Notes: generated from the sequence alone by a model not told the origin. Counted from the first letter of the stretch, positions 1 to 10,639 are shown. The stretch: 42,192 nt of DNA from an uncultured Clostridia bacterium (GCA_946187935.1 CAMHSJ010000014.1:1-42192); one strand, 5' to 3'. A program made the numbers and translations.

Positions 1-53
1 ACCCACGACCTATTCATTACGAGTGAATTGCTCTACCCCTGAGCCACATTGGC
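1..53 (-). tRNA. tRNA-Thr (CGU anticodon), 3' part cut off by the window edge
   Basis: Read on the minus strand, a 5' acceptor arm GCCAATG starts at 53. It is followed by a D-arm (GCTC...GAGC) and an anticodon arm ATTCA-CTCGTAA-TGAAT. The 7-base loop gives anticodon CGT, which reads the Thr codon ACG. The variable region and the start of the T-arm (GTGGGT) reach the window edge, so the 3' half is missing. A near-consensus promoter lies directly upstream. Confidence 0.93.
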
Positions 54-63
54 ATGCCGCTAA

Positions 64-92
64 AATATACTAATTATGAGAGGCATTGTCAA
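64..92 (-). promoter_or_regulatory. Sigma-A type promoter for the tRNA-Thr gene
   Basis: On the minus strand a perfect -35 TTGACA (92..87) is separated by exactly 17 bases from a -10 TATATT (69..64). The -10 ends 11 bases before the first tRNA base at 53, the right distance for a start just ahead of the tRNA. This is the best promoter match in the window. Confidence 0.85.
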
Positions 93-105
93 TATCATCT
101 CTCAA

Positions 106-134
106 AACAAAGAAGCTGCCCGAAGGCAGCTCCT
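106..134 (-). terminator. Rho-independent terminator ending the purine gene run
   Basis: The minus strand has an 8-bp stem GAGCTGCC / GGCAGCTT closed by a stable TTCG tetraloop, followed by CTTTGTTTT. It lies about 20 bases after the stop codon of the 159-aa membrane protein gene and separates it from the tRNA promoter. Confidence 0.85.
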
Positions 135-155
135 TATGTTGATACCGATCTAATA

Positions 156-635
156 TCAGTGAGAAAACATCTGCGCAAGCGGCTCGACCACGCTGTGAAG
201 GTCCTGTATGGACTTGTTGAGCGTTTCAAAATCGACCTCGTTGATCTTGTTGAGTGCCTCTGTAACAGACTGTGTATTCTCAACGACAACAGTGTCAACA
301 TTCTCGATCATGGTGTCTATGCCGTCAAGTGATTCCTGGGCAGATTCGATCATCGCAGAAGCATTCTCTGCAACCGTATATGCAGATGTAACTGTCTTAT
401 TGACATTGCTAAGTGTTTTCAAGACCTGAGGGACAACGATGGCAAGCGAGACGCATACTGCAGCGCAGATGCCGATGCAGCTTGCACCGATCATCTTGGT
501 ATATCTGCTGGTGCGGCGCTGCTCTCTTGCCAGATCCAAAAGAAGCTCATGGTCATCCATGGCTTCCAGGCCATGCTTCTTCTTAGAAGGTTTTACTTCC
601 TCAGCGGGTTTGATTTCTTCTGTTACTTCAGACAT
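156..635 (-). CDS. Small single-pass membrane protein with coiled-coil tail, unknown function
   Basis: I do not recognise a specific family. The 159-residue protein has a charged N-terminus rich in Glu and Lys (1-45) and one strong transmembrane segment at about 48-72. The remaining ~85 residues have a regular hydrophobic spacing and many Asn, Asp and Glu, suggesting an extracytoplasmic coiled coil (resembling DUF948-type or chemoreceptor-like helices). The start ATG has AAGGAG about 7 bases upstream. It begins 13 bases after the AICAR formyltransferase stop and is followed by a terminator, so it is probably the last gene of the purine transcript. A purine role is not implied by its sequence. 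Confidence 0.75.
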   Translation of the reverse strand: MSEVTEEIKPAEEVKPSKKKHGLEAMDDHELLLDLAREQRRTSRYTKMIGASCIGICAAVCVSLAIVVPQVLKTLSNVNKTVTSAYTVAENASAMIESAQESLDGIDTMIENVDTVVVENTQSVTEALNKINEVDFETLNKSIQDLHSVVEPLAQMFSH

Positions 636-648
636 TTGCTGCTCCTTA

Positions 649-1827
649 TCAATGGTGGAATAATCTTATCCCTGTAAATGCCATTGCCATGCCATACTTA
701 TTGCATGTCATGATGACATGGTCGTCACGGATGGAGCCGCCGGGTTCTGCGATATATTTTACGCCGCTCTTATAAGCGCGCTCAATGTTGTCGCCGAACG
801 GGAAGAATGCGTCAGAACCTAATGCAACATCAGTATTCTTGGCAAGCCACTCCTTCTTCTCTTCCCTTGTCAAAACTTCAGGCTTCTCCTTGAAGAGAGT
901 CTGCCATGTTCCGTCACGGAGAACATCCTCGTATTCATCAGAGATATAAACATCAATGGTGTTGTCTCTGTCAGGTCTTCTGATATCATCAACGAACTTG
1001 AGACCCATGACCTTCGGATGCTGTCTGAGCCACCAGATATCAGCCTTGTTGCCTGCGAGCCTCGTGCAGTGGATCCTGGACTGCTGGCCTGCGCCGATAC
1101 CTATTGCCTGACCGTCCTTAACGTAGCAAACAGAGTTGGACTGTGTGTACTTAAGAGTGATAAGTGCGATAAGAAGATCGTTCTTCTTGTCTTCAGGGAT
1201 ATCCTTGTTGTCTGTAACGATATTGGAAAGGAGCTCGTCATTGATGTCGAGTTCATTTCTTCCCTGCTCGAATGTTACGCCGAATACCTGCTTGCGCTCG
1301 ATGGGATCAGGTACATAATCAGGATCGATCTTGATGACGTTATATGTGCCCTTACGCTTTGTCTTCAAGATCTCAAGAGCCTCGGGAGTATAGTCAGGAG
1401 CGATAACGCCGTCTGATACTTCACGCTTGAGCATAGTAGCTGTAATTGCATCGCATGTATCTGAGAGAGCTACGAAGTCACCGTACGAAGACATTCTGTC
1501 AGCGCCTCTTGCTCTTGCATAAGCGCATGCTATGGGAGAGAGCTCACCGAGATCATCGACAAAATAGATCTTTGATTCTGTCTCAGACAGAGGTCTTCCT
1601 ATTGCGGCACCTGCAGGTGAAACGTGCTTAAATGAAGTAGCTGAAGGCATGCCTGTAGCCTTCTTGAGTTCTCTTGCGAGCTGCCAGCCGTTAAAGGCAT
1701 CGAGAAGATTGATATAACCGGGCTTGCCGTTTAAAACCTCGATGGGAAGTTCCCTGCCGTCTTCCATAAATACTCTGGAAGGCTTCTGGTTAGGGTTGCA
1801 GCCGTACTTAAGTGCCATCTCGTTCAT
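649..1827 (-). CDS. Stand-alone AICAR formyltransferase (PurH C-terminal domain only)
   Basis: The enzyme transfers a formyl group from 10-formyl-tetrahydrofolate to AICAR to make FAICAR, the ninth step of IMP synthesis. The 392-residue protein begins directly at the AICAR transformylase domain (KYGCNPNQ near residue 7; standard PurH has RYGxNPHQ at this point). It keeps the catalytic Lys-His pair in SFKHVSPAG near residue 67. The roughly 200-residue MGS-like IMP cyclohydrolase domain that precedes it in ordinary bifunctional PurH (about 510 aa) is absent. The missing activity is supplied by the PurO-like gene 24 bases upstream. The start ATG has AAGGAG 8 bases before it. This single-domain form is known from Clostridia; I am sure of the family and domain content. 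Confidence 0.93.
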   Translation of the reverse strand: MNEMALKYGCNPNQKPSRVFMEDGRELPIEVLNGKPGYINLLDAFNGWQLARELKKATGMPSATSFKHVSPAGAAIGRPLSETESKIYFVDDLGELSPIACAYARARGADRMSSYGDFVALSDTCDAITATMLKREVSDGVIAPDYTPEALEILKTKRKGTYNVIKIDPDYVPDPIERKQVFGVTFEQGRNELDINDELLSNIVTDNKDIPEDKKNDLLIALITLKYTQSNSVCYVKDGQAIGIGAGQQSRIHCTRLAGNKADIWWLRQHPKVMGLKFVDDIRRPDRDNTIDVYISDEYEDVLRDGTWQTLFKEKPEVLTREEKKEWLAKNTDVALGSDAFFPFGDNIERAYKSGVKYIAEPGGSIRDDHVIMTCNKYGMAMAFTGIRLFHH

Positions 1828-1851
1828 AAAATTATCTCCTTAGCAAATTGA

Positions 1852-2565
1852 TTATTTGTTCTTGTTTACGATCCTGGTGTCTGCTTCGCCTGTTGCGATG
1901 TCGATGTATCTGACGAAGAGCGAAACCTTATTGTCCTCATTGAGGCTCTCCCATACTTCGTTTGTGAAAGCATCGATGTCGCCCTTGATATCGACCTTCT
2001 CAGGCTCACCCTCGAATGAAGGAAGCGGATTTCCGTCACCGATATAGGTGTGGATGAATCTGCCGACACCGGCCTTGGGATTTGAATATGTGAATGTATG
2101 ACGCTCGCAGGAAGAAGGATCGCCGTCGGCACTCTTTAAGATGGACATGGCAAAGTTAAACGTGCCGCTCTCAACGTGCATGATGCCTGAAATCCTGGGG
2201 GTATAGTTAGGAGCATCGTCCTCGAACTCCCTGCCCCTCAATGACTGCTCGAATGTCTGCTGCTTATCCATGAGCTCGTAGATGGTATCAGTCTGGTCGC
2301 CGTTGGTAACGATCGTCTTGTTTCCCAATACTCTTACGGGAGAATAGATGATGAGGTGCGGATCCGTAAGCTTGGAAGGATCGAAAGCCTCTGTCTTGAT
2401 GCCGTCTTCTGTTGCAGTAAAGACCCTGTTTCTCGAATTAACGCTCCTGCCCATGATGAAGTAAGCCGTTACAGCGTACTTGCCGTCCTCGGACCTGCCG
2501 ATAACGATACCTCTTCCGGGATAGGAATTAGCCTTCAATGCCTGACCTAGATCTTTGGTTTCCAT
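1852..2565 (-). CDS. purO: IMP cyclohydrolase, archaeal PurO-like family
   Basis: The protein closes the ring of FAICAR to give IMP, the last step of the pathway. The 237 residues match the PurO/IMP_cyclohyd family rather than the PurH cyclohydrolase domain. Visible marks are the N-terminal YPGRGIVIG (about 15-23) and RSVNSRNRVF (about 40-49), and a C-terminal half with RFIHTYIGDG. The gene sits between purN and the stand-alone AICAR formyltransferase with gaps of 14 and 24 bases, so the last two steps are encoded by adjacent, separate genes. The ATG at 2565 has AAAGGAGG 7 bases upstream. PurO was first described in methanogenic archaea, and bacterial copies occur in Clostridia. The symbol is used by family resemblance. 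Confidence 0.88.
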   Translation of the reverse strand: METKDLGQALKANSYPGRGIVIGRSEDGKYAVTAYFIMGRSVNSRNRVFTATEDGIKTEAFDPSKLTDPHLIIYSPVRVLGNKTIVTNGDQTDTIYELMDKQQTFEQSLRGREFEDDAPNYTPRISGIMHVESGTFNFAMSILKSADGDPSSCERHTFTYSNPKAGVGRFIHTYIGDGNPLPSFEGEPEKVDIKGDIDAFTNEVWESLNEDNKVSLFVRYIDIATGEADTRIVNKNK

Positions 2566-2579
2566 AAACTGAACCTCCT

Positions 2580-3200
2580 TTATCTTATATATGCAATATT
2601 GTTGTTTATCTCAACTCTGCCGTCTGCTATGAGCCTTATGGCCTTGGGAAGGATCTGCCATTCGCATTCTTCCATAACCCTCTTCTGGAGGATCTCAGGC
2701 GTATCATCAGGCAGAACATCGACTGACTTCTGTATGAGGATCGGACCTGAATCGTAATTCTCGTTAACAAAATGAACCGTAGCGCCGCTGACCTTGACTC
2801 CTCTTGCAAGCGCTGCAGCATGCGGTTTGATGCCGTACATTCCAGGGCCGCAGAAAGAAGGTATCAGAGCCGGATGTATGTTGATTATCCTGTTCGAAAA
2901 GGCCCCTACTATCTTGGGTCCCAAAAGCGACAGATATCCGGCAAGAACGATAAGCTCGGCTCCGGACTCAATTACTGCATCAGTCATGGCCTGATCCCAG
3001 TCAGCCTTGGACGGATAATCCTTGGATCTTACGACAACGCTCTTGATGTTATTTTGGGCAGCCCTCTCGAGAGCATATGCTTCAGGTGATGAAGATAAGA
3101 CGAGAACTATCTCGATATCCTTAAGGATACCCGTCTTGGTGTTATCTATTATCGCCTGCAGATTAGTTCCGCCGCCTGATACAAATACTGCGATCTTCAT
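2580..3200 (-). CDS. purN: Phosphoribosylglycinamide formyltransferase (GART), PurN type
   Basis: The enzyme formylates GAR using 10-formyl-tetrahydrofolate, the third step of purine synthesis. The 206-residue length is normal for PurN. The N-terminal Rossmann-type phosphate loop reads VSGGGTNLQAI (about 8-18). The folate and catalytic region has the canonical Asn-His-Asp set: NIHPALIPSF (about 107-116) and later ENYDSGPIL with the catalytic Asp. It lies between purF (14-base gap) and purO. The start is the ATG at 3200 with AGAGG upstream. Nothing is unusual. Confidence 0.96.
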   Translation of the reverse strand: MKIAVFVSGGGTNLQAIIDNTKTGILKDIEIVLVLSSSPEAYALERAAQNNIKSVVVRSKDYPSKADWDQAMTDAVIESGAELIVLAGYLSLLGPKIVGAFSNRIINIHPALIPSFCGPGMYGIKPHAAALARGVKVSGATVHFVNENYDSGPILIQKSVDVLPDDTPEILQKRVMEECEWQILPKAIRLIADGRVEINNNIAYIR

Positions 3201-3214
3201 ATTAGCCTCTTAAA

Positions 3215-4624
3215 TCAGGAGTATGTAACCTTGTGTACGTCATCATTTGATGCATCGGGCATGCCTGCTATAAAGTTGCCGTCGAAACAAGCGGAACAAA
3301 CGCCGCAGTCGATCGTGTTAAGGCATTCCTTAAGTGCATCGAGAGTGATGTAGCCGAGAGAGTCGGCACCGATCATCTTTCCGATCTCTTCAACAGACAT
3401 GGTAGCTGCAGGAAGCTCAGTCTCAGATGAAGCATTTACTCCGTAGCAGCAGCCGAACTTGACCGGCGGAGATGCAAGACGGACATGGACTTCCCTGGCA
3501 CCGTTTTCGCGCAGGAATGAGATGATGTGCTTGGTTGTAGTACCTCTTACGAGAGAGTCGTCAACTATCGCGATCCTCTTGTCCTTGATGGCTGTCTTAA
3601 GAGCAGCGAACTTCATCCTTACTGCGAGTTCTCTTTGAGTCTGAGTGGATTTGATGAACGTTCTGCCTACATAGCGGTTCTTAAGAAGTCCTGCACCGTA
3701 AGGAACACCGAGACCTGCTGCAAATCCTTCTGCGGCAGCATTTCCGGAGTCCGGTGCACCTATAACGAGATCAACGTCACAGGGGTGAAGCTTAGCAAGA
3801 GCCAAACCTGCCCTGTATCTGGAATCGAAAATGCTCATGCCGTCAATGACCGAGTCAGGTCTTGCAACGTAAACGTATTCAAAGATGCAGACCTTGCCGT
3901 CCTTCTTATTTGTTTCGCTCTGGTTATAGAACAAAGACTTAACGCCTTCAGTAGAGATCGAAACGACCTCACCGGGCTCGATATCTCTTACAAAATCTGC
4001 TCCTATAGCGTCAAGGGCGCAGTTCTCGGATGAAAGGACATAAGTATCACCAATCTTTCCGAGGCAAAGAGGCCTTAAGCCGTAAGGATCCCTGACGCCG
4101 ATGATGCGGTCTTCTGCCATGAAGATCATTGCGTAAACGCCGTGGATCTCCTTCATGGTCTCAAGGACCGCACTCTCACTGTCTTCTGTCTTGATGCGGT
4201 TTCTCGAAAAGAGCGAGAGGATGATCTCGGAATCCGTATTTGTCTGGAAGATGGCGCCCTGGTTCTTCAATTCTTCCCTGATGGCATTATCGTTCATTAT
4301 GACAGAATCTGATGTAAGACCGATGTTGCCGACCCTGGACTTGATGATGATGGGCTGGATGGCATCTGTGCCTGATTCTCTGGGAGAGCCGCCCCTGGCA
4401 TGTCCTATGGCGGAGAAACCCTCAAGAGCCGATAAGGTAACTTCATCGAAGACATCAGTTACGAGACCGGGGTTCTTATGAATAAGAAAGGAACCTCCGG
4501 CATTAACAGCTATGCCCGCAGATTCCTGACCCCTGTGCTGCAAAGAGAAGATCCCGTAGAAACAGTTGTGTATAACATCTGTTGTCTGTCCCTTTGTGTT
4601 AAAACATCCGATAATTCCGCTCAT
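3215..4624 (-). CDS. purF: Amidophosphoribosyltransferase with a degenerate glutaminase site
   Basis: PurF makes phosphoribosylamine from PRPP, the committed purine step. The 469-residue protein has the usual N-terminal glutamine amidotransferase domain (1-230) and C-terminal phosphoribosyltransferase domain with an intact PRPP loop VDDSLVRGTT (about 353-362). Cysteines expected for the Bacillus-type 4Fe-4S cluster are present (KVCIFEY, GCCYG, CGVCSACF). The N-terminus reads MSGIIG: the catalytic Cys1 of the MCG or CG motif is Ser (AGC). The oxyanion loop AHNGN is replaced by TSDSV at about 104-108, and RYxTxG is RGGSPR. In-frame codons upstream of the ATG offer no Cys. The start overlaps the purE stop as TAATG. 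It may be ammonia-dependent or use a Ser nucleophile. Confidence 0.9.
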   Translation of the reverse strand: MSGIIGCFNTKGQTTDVIHNCFYGIFSLQHRGQESAGIAVNAGGSFLIHKNPGLVTDVFDEVTLSALEGFSAIGHARGGSPRESGTDAIQPIIIKSRVGNIGLTSDSVIMNDNAIREELKNQGAIFQTNTDSEIILSLFSRNRIKTEDSESAVLETMKEIHGVYAMIFMAEDRIIGVRDPYGLRPLCLGKIGDTYVLSSENCALDAIGADFVRDIEPGEVVSISTEGVKSLFYNQSETNKKDGKVCIFEYVYVARPDSVIDGMSIFDSRYRAGLALAKLHPCDVDLVIGAPDSGNAAAEGFAAGLGVPYGAGLLKNRYVGRTFIKSTQTQRELAVRMKFAALKTAIKDKRIAIVDDSLVRGTTTKHIISFLRENGAREVHVRLASPPVKFGCCYGVNASSETELPAATMSVEEIGKMIGADSLGYITLDALKECLNTIDCGVCSACFDGNFIAGMPDASNDDVHKVTYS

Positions 4625-5145
4625 TACTTGTTTTCTCCTCTCTGCTCCAGCTTAGCCTGGAGATTAGCATCTTTCTTCTCGACAGAATTAGCAAGCTCTG
4701 CCTTATAGTCCTTAAGCTTATTGCGAAGTTCACCGTCCTTGATGGCAAGCATCTGGCATGCAAGGATAGCAGCATTGGCAGCGCCGTCTATGGCAACTGT
4801 CGCAACAGGGATGCCTGTGGGCATCTGTACTGTGGCATAAAGGGCATCCACGCCTGCAAGAGCGCCGCCCTTACAGGGAACACCGATCACGGGAAGTGTT
4901 GTATTAGCTGCAAGTACGCCTGCCAGGTGCGCTGCAAGTCCTGCTGCACCGATGATCACATTAAAGCCGTTATCTTCTGCTTCCCTGGCGAGCTTTATGG
5001 CACGGTCAGGCGTCCTGTGGGCTGAAGCTACTCTGACCTCAAACTCGACACCAAACTTATCGAAGATGTCAAAAGCCTTCTCAAGGATGGGGTAATCCGA
5101 ATCGGATCCCATTACGATCAATACCTTACCTGCTGTACTTGCCAT
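4624..5145 (-). CDS. purE: 5-(carboxyamino)imidazole ribonucleotide mutase (class I PurE)
   Basis: PurE rearranges N5-CAIR to CAIR. The 173-residue protein shows the class I signature: VMGSDSDYP near the N-terminus, the SAHRTP active-site loop (about 42-47), GLAAHLAGVLA (about 70) and a QMPTGIPVATVAI strand. A class I enzyme normally works with PurK, which is not in this window. Its TAA shares one base with the purF ATG, so the two are translationally coupled. Only 20 bases separate it from the CapA-like gene upstream, and I see no promoter or purine riboswitch in that gap. The C-terminal ~25 residues are a charged Lys/Glu helix beyond the core fold. Confidence 0.94.
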   Translation of the reverse strand: MASTAGKVLIVMGSDSDYPILEKAFDIFDKFGVEFEVRVASAHRTPDRAIKLAREAEDNGFNVIIGAAGLAAHLAGVLAANTTLPVIGVPCKGGALAGVDALYATVQMPTGIPVATVAIDGAANAAILACQMLAIKDGELRNKLKDYKAELANSVEKKDANLQAKLEQRGENK

Positions 5146-5165
5146 ATTAACCCTCTTTCAATGAA

Positions 5166-6263
5166 TCATTCGTCTTCCTGCGACCATCCAAGGCGCTTTA
5201 AGACCCTGTAATACTCAGTGGTTCCCCATTCATAAGGCTTGGGACAGAAGTCGTTTCCGGGTCTGGTCGAAGTCTGAGAATAAGGAATTACGTTCAGCTT
5301 ATAGTCTACGCAAGAAGTACCCTCTGCGTCCATAAGAAATTCGCATTGAATTATAACGGAATCGGGGTCGCTTAATGATATATTTCCACCAAAACAAAAG
5401 TTCGACAAGGAATAGCATATGTATTTGCCGTTGTAGATCTCTATCGGCTGCAGTCTGTGAGGATGTGTTCCGATGACTATGTCTGCGCCCGCATCGATCA
5501 GCCTGTGAGCCTGGCTGGTCTGCTCAGCAGTCTGGGTATAAGTTCCTTCAACGCCCCAGTGACAGGATGCGATTATGATGTCCGCGCCATCGCTCTTAAG
5601 CTGGTTTATGGCGGTGATCCCCTTATCTACCGAGGTGTTGTTGGCAAGCCCGAACATACCGATACGGACACCGTTTTCCGTCTCATAGATAGCTGTCTGG
5701 TTCTGATCGCTCCAGACGATGCCGTAGTCATCAAGGTTAGACTTGGTCTCGGTATAGCCTTCCTCGAGGAAATCCCTTGTATGGTTATTGGCCAGGTTTA
5801 CGCATTCTATTGAAGCCAGATTCAGCATCTCCAGGTCTTCCGGCTTCATGCCGAAGACAAACTGCTTGTCAGCGTGCGATCTGTTGTCGGTTACTGCGCA
5901 CTCGAGATTTACGAGCGTCATGTCGTCGTTCTCAAATATCTCCCTGCAGTTCTGGAAGCAGTACTCCATGTCCCCGTTAACGGTCTTGTCAAAGTTATTG
6001 GAAGCGGTTGAATTAACGTGCTCTGTCAGTGTGACATCACCTGCAAAGGAAACAAGAACGGTCTTAGGTGTGGGAGAAGGCGTGGGAGTCGTAGGTTCAG
6101 TAGTTTCTGAAGCATCTGATTCGGATGAGGCGCTGGTACCGACCGTATCAAGTACCATTGTGGTGTGTTCAGGTTCACCAACGGAAACAGAAGAGCAGCC
6201 TGCAACACTTAAAGCAATAAGAAGAGCGGTCATAACGCCCAGGGAACCAAGAAATCGTTTCAC
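5166..6263 (-). CDS. CapA-family lipoprotein (PGA_cap metallophosphatase-like)
   Basis: The 365-residue protein starts with a lipoprotein signal: basic MKRF, a hydrophobic core, then lipobox SVAGC with Cys at residue 23. A Ser/Thr/Pro linker (about 30-65) follows, then a calcineurin-like CapA domain. Visible motifs are SFAGDVTLT, VNLECAVTD, NLANNHTRD, ASCHWGVEG and GTHPHRLQP, matching the family's metal-binding residues. CapA/PgsA proteins are linked to poly-gamma-glutamate capsules, but many clostridial members have no capB or capC partners and none is seen here. I chose the GTG at 6263, 10 bases after GAGG, over the TTG at 6272, which is too close to that site. It lies 20 bases ahead of purE and may lead the purine transcript. 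Confidence 0.88.
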   Translation of the reverse strand: MKRFLGSLGVMTALLIALSVAGCSSVSVGEPEHTTMVLDTVGTSASSESDASETTEPTTPTPSPTPKTVLVSFAGDVTLTEHVNSTASNNFDKTVNGDMEYCFQNCREIFENDDMTLVNLECAVTDNRSHADKQFVFGMKPEDLEMLNLASIECVNLANNHTRDFLEEGYTETKSNLDDYGIVWSDQNQTAIYETENGVRIGMFGLANNTSVDKGITAINQLKSDGADIIIASCHWGVEGTYTQTAEQTSQAHRLIDAGADIVIGTHPHRLQPIEIYNGKYICYSLSNFCFGGNISLSDPDSVIIQCEFLMDAEGTSCVDYKLNVIPYSQTSTRPGNDFCPKPYEWGTTEYYRVLKRLGWSQEDE

Positions 6264-6292
6264 CTTACACAAACCTCAAAAAGAATAAGAAC

Positions 6293-6301
6293 ATTATAAC
6301 A
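6293..6301 (-). promoter_or_regulatory. Extended -10 promoter for the capA-like and purine genes
   Basis: The minus strand carries TGTTATAAT, an extended -10 element (TGn plus a perfect TATAAT), about 30 bases before the GTG start of the CapA-like gene. No good -35 is visible, which is usual for extended -10 promoters. The element lies inside the U-tract of the preceding trpB2 terminator. Confidence 0.6.
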
Positions 6302-6328
6302 AAAAGACCGCTTCGAAAAGCGGTCTTT
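6296..6328 (-). terminator. Terminator of the TrpB2-type gene
   Basis: A perfect 11-bp stem AAAGACCGCTT / AAGCGGTCTTT with a 4-base loop occupies 6303-6328 and runs into TTTGTTAT on the minus strand. It starts 23 bases after the stop codon of the trpB-like gene. The complementary A/T flanks make it potentially bidirectional. Confidence 0.85.
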
Positions 6329-6351
6329 CTGTCAAAAACTTTAGATTTTTA

Positions 6352-7716
6352 TCAGAGCTTGGGGCACTGCGCAAGAGATGCTGCGATCTCTTCGTCTGAA
6401 GGGATGTAATCGTCCATAACGCCGTCGTTGTACTTCTGGTAAGCAACGAGGTCAAAGTAACCTGTACCAGTAAGACCGAAGACGATGTTCTTGGCTTCAC
6501 CTGTCTCCTTGCACTTAAGAGCCTCATCGATGGCAACCTTGATCGCATGTGAGCTCTCAGGTGCGGGAAGGATGCCTTCAACCTTTGCAAACTTGACTGC
6601 CGCGTCAAATACGTCAGTCTGCTTAGCAGATGTTGCCCTGATGATGCCGTCATCATAGAGCTGGGAAACGATAGTGCTCATGCCGTGATATCTCAGGCCG
6701 CCTGCGTGGTTGGGTGCCGGCATGAATCCGCTGCCCAATGTGTACATCTTGGCAAGAGGACAAACCTTACCGGTATCGCAGAAATCATATACATAGCTTC
6801 CTCTTGTAAGTGAAGGACATGAAGCAGGCTCAACAGCGATGATATCGTAGTTAGCCTCGCCTCTTAAGATCTCTCCTGCGAAGGGTGAGATGAGACCGCC
6901 AAGGTTGGATCCGCCGCCTGCACATCCGATGATCATGTCAGCCTTGATGCCGTACTTGTCAAGAGCAGCCTTGGTCTCAAGACCGATCACGGACTGGTGG
7001 AGCAATACCTGGTTAAGAACTGAGCCTAAGACATATCTGTAGCCTTCCTGGGTTGTAGCTGCTTCGACAGCCTCGGAAATAGCGCATCCAAGAGAACCGT
7101 TTGTACCGGGGAATTCCTCGTTGATCTTGCGGCCGATGTTAGTATTCATTGAAGGAGAAGGTGTTACGGAAGCACCGTATGTCCTCATGACTTCGCGGCG
7201 GAAAGGCTTCTGCTCGTAAGATACCTTTACCATGTAGACCTGGCAGTCAAGACCGAAGTATGCTGTAGCCATTGAAAGAGCTGTACCCCACTGGCCTGCA
7301 CCTGTCTCTGTAGTAACACCCTTAAGTCCCTGCTTCTTGGCATAGTATGCCTGGGCAATTGCAGAATTGAGCTTGTGGGAACCTGATGTGTTGTTGCCCT
7401 CGAACTTGTAGTAGATATGGGCAGGAGTGCCGAGAGCCTTCTCGAGGCAGTAAGCCCTTACGAGAGGCGAAGGTCTGTACATCTTATAGAAGTCTAAGAT
7501 CTCACCGGGGATATCAAACCACTTTGTATCATTATCCATTTCCTGATTGGAAAGCTCCTCGCAGAAGATGGGATAGAGATCGCTTGCCTTCAATGCTTCG
7601 CCCGTGCCCGGATTAAGAAGCGGAGCGGGCTTGTTCTTCATGTCAGAACGGACATTGTACCAAGCTGTGGGGATCTCCTTCTCAGTAAGATAGATCTTGT
7701 ATGGGATTTCAGCCAT
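6352..7716 (-). CDS. trpB: TrpB2-type tryptophan synthase beta subunit-like PLP enzyme
   Basis: The protein belongs to fold-type II PLP enzymes of the TrpB2 branch, which condense indole or a related nucleophile with serine. The start ATG at 7716 has GGAG 9 bases upstream; the open frame extends 30 codons further but without a ribosome site. At 454 residues it has the longer N-terminus typical of TrpB2 rather than TrpB1 (about 400). The PLP lysine is in SGSHKLNSA (about 114), the substrate loop is TETGAGQWG, and the phosphate-binding glycine loop is GCAGGGSNLGG. No trpA or other trp gene is adjacent. TrpB2 enzymes are often encoded alone and are thought to salvage indole or replace TrpB1. I am sure of the family, not of the physiological substrate. 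Confidence 0.9.
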   Translation of the reverse strand: MAEIPYKIYLTEKEIPTAWYNVRSDMKNKPAPLLNPGTGEALKASDLYPIFCEELSNQEMDNDTKWFDIPGEILDFYKMYRPSPLVRAYCLEKALGTPAHIYYKFEGNNTSGSHKLNSAIAQAYYAKKQGLKGVTTETGAGQWGTALSMATAYFGLDCQVYMVKVSYEQKPFRREVMRTYGASVTPSPSMNTNIGRKINEEFPGTNGSLGCAISEAVEAATTQEGYRYVLGSVLNQVLLHQSVIGLETKAALDKYGIKADMIIGCAGGGSNLGGLISPFAGEILRGEANYDIIAVEPASCPSLTRGSYVYDFCDTGKVCPLAKMYTLGSGFMPAPNHAGGLRYHGMSTIVSQLYDDGIIRATSAKQTDVFDAAVKFAKVEGILPAPESSHAIKVAIDEALKCKETGEAKNIVFGLTGTGYFDLVAYQKYNDGVMDDYIPSDEEIAASLAQCPKL

Positions 7717-7756
7717 ATACATATTCTCCTTTTTGTAAAATGTTTTTGTCGCAATA

Positions 7757-7762
7757 ATTATA
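7757..7762 (-). promoter_or_regulatory. Probable -10 element for the TrpB2-type gene
   Basis: A perfect TATAAT on the minus strand lies about 40 bases upstream of the ATG at 7716. The -35 region is weak. The 211-base gap 7717-7927 separates divergent genes and otherwise holds nothing I can name. Confidence 0.45.
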
Positions 7763-7927
7763 AAGCAAAATCCAAATGATTCCATACTAATATCGATAAT
7801 CTGCATCTTATATAGAGCGGATAATAGAATCCCATATTTTGCTATCGTATCTGCAGCTAATTATGGAGAATTGCATAGAAACTGATTATTTATAAGGTTT
7901 TTGCTTTGTGTTAAACTCAAAAGCTGT

Positions 7928-10635
<2,708 letters not shown>

Positions 10636-10639
<4 letters not shown>

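Noticed and set aside
3527..4033. A 168-aa open frame on the plus strand inside purF
   Set aside because: It is antisense to a confident gene, has no ribosome site or family resemblance, and fits a long shadow frame.
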